64,000 bases of DNA from Nicotiana tabacum (taxonomy: Eukaryota > Streptophyta > Magnoliopsida > Solanales > Solanaceae), in NCBI RefSeq assembly GCF_000715075.1, contig NC_134102.1, positions 50,105,348-50,169,347 on the forward strand. The letters run 5' to 3'. The translations under genes were made by a program, and so were the position numbers. How positions within the stretch are numbered: position 1 is the first letter of the stretch; every line of letters starts with the position of its first letter. The notes below the pieces were generated by a model. That model saw only the letters and a list, made by a program, of their open reading frames with translations. It had not been told where the DNA came from and did not search any database. This document shows positions 36,101 through 47,307 of this stretch, piece after piece.

Positions 36101-37252
36101 CCATACTAGATGCCTACGGCATCAGGTAAGTTCACTGTGGCGAGTGCCTGGTAGATCCTTAGGCACAAGGCAAATCATAATCAAGAGTTCAACAACATGT
36201 GGATCAAGGGTTTGCCATTCAAGATAGATTTCTTCTTATGGAGGCTATGGAGGAACAAGTTGGCTACAGATGATTTATGGAGAAGACAAGGTTATGTAGT
36301 CATGTCCAGATGTTGGTGTTGTCAGCATCCTCAGGCGGAAACATTAGATCACATATTCCTAAGTAGCAACACAGCAAATAAATTATGGAAGACATTCTTG
36401 AGAGCAACTGGGATTAATGTATCATTGTTGCAGGTTAAACAAGTCATAAGGGCTTGGTGGAAGGTTAAGTGCTGTTCAAAATAAAGGCCATTGTTTCAAG
36501 CAGCATCAACTATAATAACCTGGGAGCTTTGGAAAAGGAGGAATACAGGAAAGTATGGAGGGACAGTGTCAACCAGTAGAGTGATCTATGAAGTTAACAA
36601 AACATTGAACTACTTGGCAAAGGTTAGGTATCCATAGCTGTCAAACATGCCATTGCTTTGGCCAGACATGGTAAGATACCTTGAAGGCTACAAACCAATT
36701 CTGGCAACTACAACAATTTCATGTAAGGCTCCTTAAGCAGGCTGGTTCAAAGGCAACACAGATGAAGCTTCAAAGGGGAACCCTGGACCTAGTTTATTAG
36801 GTTTTTGTGTGAGAAATGATGTTGGAGATTTGGTGTACGCAAGGGCTGTAGATTTGGGGATAACTACCAATGTGATAGGTGAGGCTAAGGCCATTATGCA
36901 AGGTTTGACATACTGTATAGATCAGGATCTTCACCCTCTAATACTAGAGACTGATTCATTGGTGTTGAAGAAGGTTATTAAAGGAGAATGGGAACCACAT
37001 TGGAGTATAGTGGCAGAAGTCCGGAAGCTTAAGGAGATGAGGGATCACTTTAATGTGATCTTTCAACATGTGTTCAGTGAAGGGAACACAGTTGCAGATT
37101 TTATAGCTAACATTGTTTTCTCTTTTGCATGTACATCTGAATTTAATTCTTTTTCAGAACTTTCTAGTGTAGGGAGGAGGCTTATCAATCTTGACAAATC
37201 ACATACTCCTAATATTAGGGTTAGGACTTGCAAAAGAAGAGCTCCAAATTGA
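33112..37252 (+). pseudogene. LINE (L1-type) ORF2 remnant: endonuclease, RT, zf-RVT, RNase H
   Basis: Opens with WNTRSV (endonuclease N-terminal motif) at 33112. The endonuclease region continues to about 33822 with GGDFNVVL and SDHAPL. Reverse transcriptase runs about 34600-35300 (NQSGFV, LDMAKAYDRVSW, YADD at 35141-35152), followed by a zf-RVT-like segment (about 36190-36420, CWCCQHPQAETLDHIF). An RNase H domain (about 36740-37130) keeps the acidic residues in TDEAS, EAKA, ETDS and VADF. Stops include 33823, 34284, 35003 (in the conserved QGDPLS motif, replacing Gln), 35786 and 36484. Catalytic residues survive, so it is a relatively young but dead copy. The 3' end of the element is not precisely visible. 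Confidence 0.92.
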
Positions 37253-37578
37253 TGAAAATACATGATGAACACTGTTCAACAAGGAGAAAGCTCAACTTCC
37301 AAAATGAAAAATTTATGATTGATGGTTAGCTATGTTAATCAAAATAATAGATTATGCTTCATGTTTATTAAGCTTATGTTTTTGTGTCTCAATACGGCAT
37401 CTACCAGTGGTATTAACGTGCTATCATGTTCATTCTAGTGGTATCCTACAAAGACATAGAACAGTTTAAATAAATAAAACATTAAGATCTGGCCAAAATT
37501 GTTCTTTTATCATTTGGTTGAGGTACTGCAATATGATGCTCTGTTGTAACAATACAAACAAGCTAAAAATACAAGGTT
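37253..37578 (+). other. Probable LINE 3' untranslated region
   Basis: AT-rich sequence after the RNase H stop with no coding signal. It includes an AATAAATAAAACATTAAG stretch near 37470. I could not find a matching target duplication or a clear tail here. Confidence 0.4.
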
Positions 37579-38664
37579 ATGACCTTTGTGAAGCTGGAGT
37601 ATACAAAGACAACTATAGGCTTAGATAGGATACAGCTACTGCACATTGATGATGCTGGAACACGAGTTTTATTAGGGTACTCTTGGAAGCTAAGGGAATT
37701 AATCTGCTACAGCTCATTTTTGGACATAACATGGCTAGATGAAAGAATGCAAGGATGGATGCTCAGGACATTCACAACTATCAACATGTTTAGTGTATTC
37801 TGCTGGAATTTCTGGCAAGCAAAGGAAATTGTTCTTCTTCTGCAAAATCAACTTTACAACGATGATCACATGATCTATTATTTATTGCGAAGCAGACACT
37901 TCAATCACTGTGTGCCAATATATGGATTTAATTCTTTAGGCGGGAAGTTCAGTCATCTTTATAAAATACAGCGAATAGTTATACTTTACAACTTCATAAA
38001 CTCCATATATCTTGATAAATGTTCTGACCACTCCACTGTATTGTGCAGACATGACCATACCTTCACTCTCAAAGCTCGATGTGTTCTATTAACTTCAATC
38101 TTGCGAAAGAAAATAGCATTGTACTATGCTCATTCTGGGAATGGTATGGCAACATATAGGCATATGCTCGTCATTTATTCATCACTGAAGTATTATACTA
38201 CTTATGCAAATATTCTTTTGCGTGTTTATCATACATCACAACCAAGTCAAAAGGTTAATTGGCTCCTTATGGTGAACAATAGCCTCATTTCATGTAGCAG
38301 GTCCTATGTTACAGATTACACGACATATTCTTTGTTCGGGTGTGGCAGATTTGGATTCATTAATGCCTTGTCCTTTGGGTTGCAAAAATTGGCGCCGGGT
38401 GAGATCTATGTAGGTGCTACGTTTGGATTTTTGCAACTGGCATGCGTATACAAATGCAACATTGAAAACATAAAATATTTCGAGTCTGTAACAGAATGCT
38501 TAGTTGAAAATAAGGTTTGTCTTGTAATAGTTAGACATGATACTATATCGGTTTTTTCTCTACTTGTAACACTTACCCCATTTTTAGGGAGTTTATTAAT
38601 ATATTACAACTACTTGGCACTCCTAGTGGTTTATTTGATAAAAAAAAAAATGGATAGAGGGTAA
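37579..38664 (+). CDS. Unrecognised 361-codon open frame downstream of the LINE
   Basis: An uninterrupted frame of 361 codons starting MTFVKLEYTKTTIG, in a region where all other long frames are broken transposon genes. The product would be rich in Leu, Ile, Tyr, Cys and His, with a hydrophobic C-terminal stretch (about residues 317-353, containing LLIYYNYLALLVVYLI) that could span a membrane. I recognise no domain. A segment near residues 262-284 (FGF-x4-SFGL-x3-A-x-GE-x-Y-VGAT) recurs in a short frame at 29547-29780 on the other side of the LINE. No TATA box, introns or splice sites were evident. It may be chance, part of an uncatalogued transposon, or an accessory ORF; low confidence that it is translated. 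Confidence 0.3.
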   Translation: MTFVKLEYTKTTIGLDRIQLLHIDDAGTRVLLGYSWKLRELICYSSFLDITWLDERMQGWMLRTFTTINMFSVFCWNFWQAKEIVLLLQNQLYNDDHMIYYLLRSRHFNHCVPIYGFNSLGGKFSHLYKIQRIVILYNFINSIYLDKCSDHSTVLCRHDHTFTLKARCVLLTSILRKKIALYYAHSGNGMATYRHMLVIYSSLKYYTTYANILLRVYHTSQPSQKVNWLLMVNNSLISCSRSYVTDYTTYSLFGCGRFGFINALSFGLQKLAPGEIYVGATFGFLQLACVYKCNIENIKYFESVTECLVENKVCLVIVRHDTISVFSLLVTLTPFLGSLLIYYNYLALLVVYLIKKKMDRG

Positions 38665-39911
38665 GATTCATGTTCTTGAGAGAGAATTTTACTAGTGAGG
38701 TGTTTGGATGACTTACCTTGACTTTGGAGAGTGGGAGAAGGAGAGAAAATGGAGAGATTCAGTTTCCATAAGGTCTTCAATGAAAATTAGAGAGAAATAC
38801 CGAGTTTTAGCTTATAAAAGACGAGATTTGGCCAACTTCACCTTGGGTATCACATGTCCCGCAGCAATTGGACACTGCCTATGTCCGTAGTAAAATGTTC
38901 ATAACCTTTTACTCCGATATTGTATCGATGAACGGTTTACAGTGTTGGAAAGTAGACTTAAAGATCTTTAATTTGATAGGAGGATCACCCCTAAATCCCA
39001 AATATATAGATCGCAACACGCACTGGAAGTTGGACCTTATTCAAATGCATTCTGAAAAGCTTAACTATGAACAACTTTCACTTCGACTCTTGAAGACCTT
39101 TTCTAATAACGAAATATTCATGGATTCACTTGCATAAATTCAAAATTCTTTAGGGCTAAAGTCTTATGACATTTATTTCACGGTTCACGTCTTACTCCGA
39201 ATGTACTGGATATTACAATATCAAGAGAATCGCGTGATCGATCAGAAGTACTGTCCGACTTTTTTGAAGATTAATTATATTCTGAGGTACGCATCATCCT
39301 ACATTCGAGAAATACGCTATTCCAATCCCTATCACGACGAACAATCTGGAGAGAAAAATTAACGGATAAATAAAATTGTACTCATACTATTTATTGGTAA
39401 AATTTTCTTTTGTTTCATAATTATTTAGTGATTATTTCATACCTGACTTTTGCCACAAACAAATATCTCTGTTTGATCCATAAAAAAAAAAAAAAAAAAA
39501 ACTTTAAATGACTCTACTTAAATTCAAGCTCAAACAAGGAATAATATTTGCAGGCGTTTCTTGTTAGCTTGATGATATTATAGAAATGGCGGAGACCGAT
39601 GACCATGTTCTGGCATTAGAGGGGCAAAGGGTGATATTGAAAAAGGAGAAACTGAAAAATAAAAATAGTTAGCGAGTTTTAATGGGTAAAAGTGTGAATA
39701 GTAAAAAAGAAAGAGTAATAAAAAAAAAAGTATATGTCATGCCCTCATATGATAGCTGATGCAGTGGAGCATGTAACTTGCTCTCTACAAGATTGGTTCT
39801 GAATTGTCAAAGGGGTTCTAATTACATTTCGAACAAGAATAAAGTGTAAGAAATGCCCTAAAATTTAAGCATATAAATAATTTTTCCAAACAATTTTGGT
39901 TAACAGGTTAT
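38665..39911. other. Unassigned repeat-like sequence before the copia element
   Basis: No gene seen. The stretch around 38925-38985 resembles the outer end of the solo LTR at 56690-56745 (shared GATCTTTAATTTGA and GTTGGAAA), suggesting an old minus-strand LTR fragment. A run of about 19 A lies at 39482-39500 and could be the tail of a retroposed sequence. Confidence 0.35.
39482..39500 (+). repeat. Poly(A) tract
   Basis: About 19 consecutive A. It may mark the 3' end of a LINE or other retroposon on the plus strand; no target duplication was identified. Confidence 0.6.
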
Positions 39912-40379
39912 TGTTATAAAATAAAAATTGTAAAGTAAATAAATCGAAAACACGTTTATATAGAGATTGATATAGTATTCAAATTCAAACTCATGTACAT
40001 AATAAACTGAAATCTCCTCTATTTATAGAATAAAGGAAACTGTTGTGTAAACTGCTACTGCAAGCTGTTGTGTAAGCTGCTAGTGCAAGCTGCTATTGTA
40101 CCAGATATAGATAATCTTCTATCGGGGGTAATATTTATCTATAACGGAGTACCGAAAGGATAAGCTTATTGTACCAGATATAGATAATCTTCTACAGGGG
40201 GTAATATTTATCCATAACGGAGTACCGAAAGGATAAGCTTCTTCATGAGGCTTATTTCCAATAGAGTACTAAATAGATAAACATATTTATGGCGGAGTCT
40301 CATATGGATAAGTTTCTTCAGAAAGCTTATTTACAACGGAGTACTAAATGAACATCCGTAATATAATATATTTATAACA
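39912..40379 (-). mobile_element. 3' LTR of copia element
   Basis: 468 bp, aligned along its length with 45008-45485. Contains two tandem 73-bp units beginning ATTGTACC at 40095 and 40168. Confidence 0.9.
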
Positions 40380-40411
40380 CTTTGGATGTTTATTAAAAGA
40401 TAATATGCCTC

Positions 40412-40562
40412 ATTAAAACCTTACTAGAAAAAATTTCGTGGAAAAATAATCCTAGTGAAGGAAAAAAAGTACACATATTTAGTAATACGCATAACTAGTT
40501 ATCTCATTAAAAACCATATAAGGAAAACCCCGTGGAAAAATCTTAGTAAGGAAAAAAGAGTA
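40412..40562 (-). repeat. Imperfect duplication inside the copia 3' end
   Basis: Two related segments (about 40412-40475 and 40503-40562), both starting CTCATTAAAA and containing CGTGGAAAAAT and AAGGAAAAAA. They lie between the pol remnant and the 3' LTR. Confidence 0.65.
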
Positions 40563-41219
40563 TAGCGCGTATTTTACTCCCTCTGATAAAAATTTTGTTT
40601 TAAATATTTGAGTCTATGCATTCCAATCTTGTATAACATCTTCTCAAAAGTTGCAAGTTAGCAAAGATTTAGTGAATAAATATGCCGGATTGTCACTTGA
40701 ACGGATTTGTTACACGTCAATGTCACCATTTTTTTGAAGATCATGTGTGTAGAATAATTTTGGTGAAATGTGCTTTGTTCTATCTTCTTTTATAAATCCT
40801 TCCTTTAATTGGGTTATGCATGCAACATTGTCTTCGCATAAAAATGTGGATCTTTTATCACATTTCAAACCACATTTTTCTTGAATAAAATGAATCACCG
40901 ATCTCAACCATACGCATTCCCTATTTATTTTATGAATAGCTATTACCTCAGCATGATTTGAAGAAGTAGCAATAATAGATTGCTTTGTAGAGCGCCATGA
41001 CATGACAGTACCTCCACATGTAAACATGTACCCGGTTTTGAGATCGAGCTTTATGGGGATCAAATAAATAATCTACATCTGCATAACCAACAAGATATGC
41101 ACTACCTTTGTTAGCATAAAACAAACTCATATCAAGAGTTCTCTTTAAATATCGCAATATATGCTTAGTCTCGTTCCAATGTCTCTGTATAGGAGACGAG
41201 CTATATCTTGCTAGTAAAT

Positions 41220-41689
41220 AATAAAATAATAACAACCCAGTAAAATCCTACTAATGGGGTCTGGGGAGGGTAGTGTGTACGCAAACCCTACCCCTACCCC
41301 GAAGGAGTAGAGAGGCTGTTTCTGAAAGACCCTCGGCTCAAAAAAATAAAAATACAAGGACAAAAATGAGACAATATTAGTATCACAACAGCAATCATAG
41401 GAAAAATAGGAACACCATGAAATCCAGAAGAAACATGCAAAGCAAAGGGAGACAATATTAGTATCACCACAACAATCATAAGAATAATAGGAACACCATG
41501 AAATCTAGAAGAAAGATGCAAAGCAAAAGCGACAGCTAGTAAATAGGACCTACACTGAAAAGCGAAATAGTAAGACACAACATTGCCACTAGCTATCTTA
41601 GACAAAAATTCTACATGGCTAGTCCCACAATGGTACGAAGTAAGGCACGATTCAACTACCTCCTAACCTAAAACCCTAATACTCGACCT
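41220..41689 (-). mobile_element. SINE-like composite retroposon (Au-type 3' region)
   Basis: A 470-bp insert with a 9-bp target duplication CTAGTAAAT (41211-41219 and 41690-41698). On the minus strand its last part reads ...CCGAGGGTCTTTCAG, AACAGCCTCTCTAC, CTACCCTCCCCAGACC and ends ACTGGGTTGTTATTATT. This is the signature of Au-type plant SINEs with a TTG-like tail. The upstream part includes two direct 81-bp units (41368-41448, 41449-41529) sharing GAGACAATATTAGTATCAC. Long target duplications of this kind indicate LINE-type mobilisation. Confidence 0.82.
41368..41529 (-). repeat. 2 x 81-bp direct repeat within the SINE-like insert
   Basis: Two units beginning GAGACAATATTAGTATCAC at 41368 and 41449, about 90 percent alike by eye. 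Confidence 0.85.
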
Positions 41690-42350
41690 CTAGTAAATTA
41701 ACATAAAATGTTATGTCAGGCCTTGTAACATTAGCAAGATACATAAGTGCACCAATTGCATTGAGATAGGGTATTTCAGGACCAAGAAGTTCTTCATCCT
41801 CTTCTGGAGGTCGAAACGGATCCTTATTCACTTCAAGTGATCGAACAACCACCAGTGTACTCAATGAATGCGCTTTGTCCATGTAAAAGTGTTTAAAGAC
41901 CCTTTTTGCATAGGCAGATTGATAGATAAAGATCTCGTTTGCTAAATATTCAATTTGTAGACCAAGACATAATTTATTTTTCCAAGATCTTTTACCTTTA
42001 ATTCTTTCTTAAGATATTCAATTGCCTTTTGGAGCTCTTCTGGAGTTCTAACAAGATTTATGTCATCAATATAAATAGTAAGTATAACAAATTTTGATGC
42101 CATTTTCTTTATAAAAATACATGGACAAATAACATCATTTATGTAACCTTCTTTCAGCAAATATTCACTGAGGCGATTATATCACATGCGCCCAGATTGA
42201 TTTAAACCGTACAAAGATTTTTGTAATCTGATTGAGTATATTTCACGATACTTTGAACTATATGCTTCAGGCATTTTAAATCCTTCAGGGATCTTCATAT
42301 AGACTTAATCAAATGAGTCATATAGGTTATGACTTGCATTTAAATGGCAC

Positions 42351-45007
42351 GACATCTTCAGGTGTCTGGACTATAGGTTCGATCCTCACAATCTTTTATA
42401 ATATTATGAACTATATTGTATCAAATATATCATCGACAATCATTTTGTATCGGTTCCTAAGCGACATAACTTGTTGAGATCTCATTACTTTCTTTATTTT
42501 CAGGTACTTGAACTTTTTCTAGAGTTTCATGAAATGTTATGTCGTGGGCTCTTCTAGAGCTCATTTGCTCCTCATTATGATCATTTTGATCATTTGCTTC
42601 TATCATTTTTCAAGGATTGTTACCTTTGGAACCGATCGGTTTACTACGCTTCATGCGTGCAGTAAACTTTATCCTTCAGGGACTTTAATTTTAATAGAAG
42701 CATTTGTATCTGAAATATGATATTTAATTTTGGATCAACAAATGCTTCTGGCATTTGATTTGAATTATCTTCTAAGTGAGGATTATATTAATGATAATTC
42801 AATTCATATAGCATATTTTCTAGCTGTTTATTCCATCCCCCAAATGTTAGAAAAACTAACACATATCCCCAATTTTCTTTGAAAAACCTATATTTGTGCA
42901 TTGTGGTAGAGAAATTAATCATATACCACACATCAAAAATTATTAGATAGTAAAAATATTTGGTTTCTGATCCTAAATCAATTGTGAGGGGAGGTTTATC
43001 ATATTTTGTTGGTCTGATGCATACAAATGTTGTTGTATGCAATTTAGAAAATCTTAGACCTACACACGAGTCTTTGTTCTCATAAGAAATAGTTTAGATA
43101 TTAATACGAGGTATTCAATGCTAAACTAGCTTGGATATAAACCAACATCATCAAGATGAACCATCTTGATTTCATAATCCTATCTTGATTTCATAATCTG
43201 AAAATTATGCTCTTAATTGAGAAAAGCAATTTCAAATGCCAAACTGCGGGTTGACAATAAACACACATGTAACCATCTCATATATGCATCTATAAGTGGT
43301 TCACATGATAGGTGAATCGGCCCATATTCACCTTTTATATATTCCAGAATTCAGGGGTCTTAATCCCAACTTTAGCTGGTATAATCAATTTATTATGAGA
43401 ACAAGTAACACAATAGAATTCTTGAAGAATCTTCTAGTTTTTCAGTATATGCTTATCTGAATTCTCAAATAACTCATTTAAAAATGGCAAATGAAAACTT
43501 CAAGTTTATCATGACATGTGCTATCTCTTAATAAGCTTCTGGTTTACTATGGCATAGACTTTTGCATTAGTAAACTTCTGATTTACTGTTGCTACTTTGT
43601 ATCCGCGAATTTTTGACTTACTGTAGCTACTTTTGCCTCAGTAAAACTTCTGATTTACTGTGACTGCTTTTGCATTAGTAAACTTCTGATTTACTATGAT
43701 ATATGATATAGTATAAATTGAAGAATAAGGCGGGCCATTTCTCATATATATATTATTTTACCCCTATGATTGTGGAAACATGAAGATTTTAAATCTTCCA
43801 ATCATTTGTAGTCTCAATATGATAACCATTTGTATTAGTAAACTTCAGGTTTACTACAACATATGTTTTGACCATAATCATATAATATGAATGACATATT
43901 TGTATATAAGCTCTTCGAGAGCCTTCATTTACTATCCACAATCTAATATTTATCGGACACTACTGGTGTCATGTGTCTTCTAGACAAACAGTTAGCTCTT
44001 CAGGAGTTGTTGATATATTTTGTACTATCAAATATTGCTCAGACACTTCTGGTATCATGAGAGAAAATTATAATCAAATAAATAATATAAAATAATTGTT
44101 TAAGCACATGAAAATACCTCTTCATAATATTTTCCTACTTTAGAAAGAAATTTTAATTGTGTTATTTCTTCAAGAGCAAATTTAAAATACGAAATATTGA
44201 GTATATATTCTCTCAATCATATTACCTCTTCTGGGGTTCAATTGTAATATATTTACATCAAGAGCGCGTTCATATTTATGAGCTTTATTAATATTGTCAC
44301 ATTCACTTCGGGGAATATATTAATATATATCAAAAGTTCTCATCCTTCAGGGAACAGAACATAATTATCTGAACGTGCATTAATCACATCAAATTGTGAT
44401 GCTTCAACCTCTTTTAAAATATATACTACTTCAGGAGCAAATCAAGGCGTGCATGTAATATAGAAAATATTTCTCTAGTTTATCTTTAATTGTAACCATA
44501 GAAAACCTAAATTATCACTTCTGGTGGTCATAGGCATATACCACTTCTGGTGGTTAACTAAATTTAGTTACAATGAGATATACGAAACATAACCACTTCT
44601 GGTGGTTATATATTTCTTGCAAACTCTGCTGGAGTTTAAGTGGATCTAACAATGTTATTCACTTTGTAATCCTTTATTAAGATAATTAGGATGAAAACAA
44701 ATACCAAAATAGGTACTGTATACGTAACATATAACCAAGAAAGCGATGATAAATATATTAAAATATAAGCAAAAGGCTCAAATTAATTTACGCAAATTTG
44801 GCCACTTCAGATGTAAGTGATATCTACATCACTAATGCCAAGAAGAAAAACTAACCACCTCAAGGATATAATCTGCCTTATGATGCTCAGAATGAACAAG
44901 ATCTAACCACGGACATAAGAGCGTCGCCTTACATCGGAGATGAACACTGAAATAGAAATTAAATTCAAAGTAAGTGCTCATGATGGCAGAGTCTCATGCT
45001 GATAACG
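42351..45007 (-). pseudogene. Copia gag to integrase region, strongly decayed
   Basis: Minus strand between the reverse transcriptase and the 5' LTR. One fragment (43042-42788) reads like the integrase C-terminal part of copia elements (IRPTKYDKP then FGSETKYFYYLIIFDV). The rest is AT-rich with no long frame. It holds runs of short similar units: a TTAGTAAACTTCTGATTTACT motif several times between 43530 and 43860, and a CTTCTGGTGGT motif several times between 44518 and 44612. Confidence 0.65.
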
Positions 45008-45485
45008 TGTTATAAAATAAAAACTGTAAAGTAAATAATCGAAGACACGTATATAGAGAGATTGATATATTATTCAAATTCAAACTCATGTACATAATGA
45101 ACTGAAATATCCTCTATTTATAGAAGAAAAGAAGCTGCTGTGCAAGCTGCTTGTAAGCTGCTACTGCAAGCTGCTGTGTAAGCTGCTACTGCAAGCTGCT
45201 ATTGTACCAGATATAGATAATCTTCTATCGGGGATAATATTTATCCATAACGGAGTACCGAAAAGATAAGCTTATTGTACCAGATATAGATAATCTTCTA
45301 CCAGGGGTAATATTTATCTATAACGGAGTACCGAAAGGATAAGTTTCTTCAGGAGGCTTATTTCCAATAGAGTACTAAATAGATAAACATATTTACGGCG
45401 GAGTCCCATATAGATTAGCTTTTTCAGGAAACTTATTTATAACGAAATACTAAATGAACATCCATAATATAATATATTTATAACA
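45008..45485 (-). mobile_element. 5' LTR of copia element
   Basis: 478 bp, TGTTATAAA...TTTATAACA. Contains the same two 73-bp units (45201, 45274) as the other LTR. It lies 223 bp upstream of the host gene start codon, in divergent orientation. Confidence 0.9.
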
Positions 45486-45672
45486 TTTATGTATTTTTCC
45501 CTAACATAATTGAACATCTTATAATGCAAAAGAATAGAGAAAGTGTTGGGGAAAGAATAAAAAGCAAAAAGATAACCCACAAAATAAATAGAATTAGAAA
45601 AGGAAAAAAAAGGGGCGGGTGGTAAGAAAAGGAAAACAAATTCGAAAGGCTTTGCCTATCGTCTCGGGTGTT

Positions 45673-45681
45673 AAACCCTAA
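45673..45681 (+). promoter_or_regulatory. Telo-box upstream of the zinc-finger gene
   Basis: AAACCCTAA, 28 bp before the start codon. Telo-boxes near the transcription start are typical of plant genes for translation and organelle functions. No TATA box is visible in the 223 bp between the copia LTR and the ATG. Confidence 0.55.
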
Positions 45682-45708
45682 ACCTCTTCTGAGCAACTCT
45701 ACAATCAG

Positions 45709-47240
45709 ATGTTCAAGTTAAAAGGAGGCAATTCAATCCTTCCCAAAATCCCATTTGATATCATCAAAATTGTTCAAATTCACATCTCCAATTTCCATAC
45801 CAAGAACCCACTTTCCAGTCCAGCAATCCAATTCATTCTTGAAGAAGGCAAAGAATTCGAATCCCGACAACCCACAAACCGAGAACTGACGTCTAAGCAT
45901 AATGAAGAAGCTAAGTTTTCCAGTGATGGGATTCAGATTTCTCATCCTTGGCCTGAATGGGGGGACTTGATGCAGAAGTTGTTGAAATGTGGATACTTTG
46001 AGGGAATCGGAAACCCTTTTGGAAATGCTGAAGAAATGGGTTCTAAAGATGCAAACCGGATTAGAACTGCTTGTTTGAATTTTGCTCGAGACCGGTTTGA
46101 TCTTATAAAGTCTGAATTTATAGTCTGTTTTGCCTACATGAAATTACTGTTTTAGTAACTTTATTGCTTGTCTTATATTAGGTTTAGAGCTTTTGTCATG
46201 GGTTTTTGTTGATTTGTTGAAACTATTGATTTCTGTATTTCAATTCTAGCATTGCTGTTTTTGTATTTTAGCTTCATAAAATGGCTGGGCATCTGAGTTT
46301 GGTATCCGATCTTTTGACTATATAGCCACTCTACAAAATGGAAGTCATGTCAGCAGCTTTAGGGGAGAGGCCTATCTTAACTGATGTATAATAATATGTA
46401 ACTTATGTAAGCTGATTCTGAGGGATTTTCCCTTTGAATGAGTTATTTACTTAATTATTTATGCTTGAAGATCGAGCCTTAGCCGCTATGGATGTAAACT
46501 TTTAGCTTATAGAATGATAGGAATGTCAGCTATGTTTCTGCTGCACTCCCTCAGATTGGAAATGTAAAGAGCGTTCAATTTATGTTCCTTGTTTCTCTTT
46601 TACTCTGTCAACCCAAGTATTACAAATCTTTCTAACAATTCTATATATTGTCCCCTTTTGTTCTGTGTTAAATAGAACCTTATTTTTTTTTTACCTATTA
46701 TTTGTTACTAATTATTAGAATGTACTTAGTGGAGAAGCATGGTCAGTGAGACGTTGAATTCATATAGCCGATCTCAACTTGCTTGAGATTGAGGCATAGT
46801 TGTTTTTGTTGTTGTTGTTGGTGTCAACTTAAGATGAGCTTTTCCATAAATGCTACTGGTGCTTCAATATATGAAGAAATAGTTTGTGATCCGATCTTTT
46901 TGAATACCGTGAAGACCTAAGTTTTAAGTATCAAGCAAGTAGAAGCCATGGAGGATTAGGATTTGGACGAAAACAGCGGCGAGTTATCAATCTGCCAGCG
47001 TCACATTCTCATAACCATGCTTCAAGTATTCAGCTGCTTGTAATTGTATGACACTGTCAAATATTTATTATACATAACACCAACTGCCTCAGAGCACCTT
47101 ATAGAAAGCAGTGTTAGTTTATATATAGAGGGTAGTATGTTAGCTTTGTACCCATTATTAAATCCCCAAAATACCCATGCCAGCACATTAAAGCAACATA
47201 ATGAGATGGACTGTTTTATCTTTTCACCAAAAATTCTCAC

Positions 47241-47307
<67 letters not shown>

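Larger units (their letters stand above)
40700..42350 (-). pseudogene. Copia reverse transcriptase and RNase H remnant (split)
   Basis: Minus-strand frames give the C-terminal half of a Ty1/copia polyprotein. From upstream: reverse transcriptase with YIDDI (42160-41942), a segment with DITFYVNLL (41882-41676), then after a SINE-like insert ARYSSSP and HILRYLKRT (41210-41100), and RNase H with SWRSTKQS, EDNVACI and RTKHI (41063-40710). Several frame changes and stops separate the pieces. Removing the insert rejoins VNLL to ARYSSSP, the normal copia order. The enzyme cannot be functional. Confidence 0.88.
39912..45485 (-). mobile_element. Ty1/copia element with both LTRs, interrupted by a SINE-like insert
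   Basis: A minus-strand element bounded by LTRs 39912-40379 and 45008-45485, each opening TGTTATAAA and closing TTTATAACA. Flanking 5-mers GTTAT (39907-39911) and TTTAT (45486-45490) match at four of five bases. Inside, the minus strand reads a decayed integrase, reverse transcriptase and RNase H. Total 5.57 kb, of which 470 bp is a later retroposon. Next to the LTR at 45008 the minus strand reads CGTTATCAGCATGAGACTC, an atypical primer-binding region. Confidence 0.88.

Noticed and set aside
45673..45681. Interstitial telomeric repeat
   Set aside because: Only one AAACCCTAA unit is present, at a position typical of a promoter telo-box.
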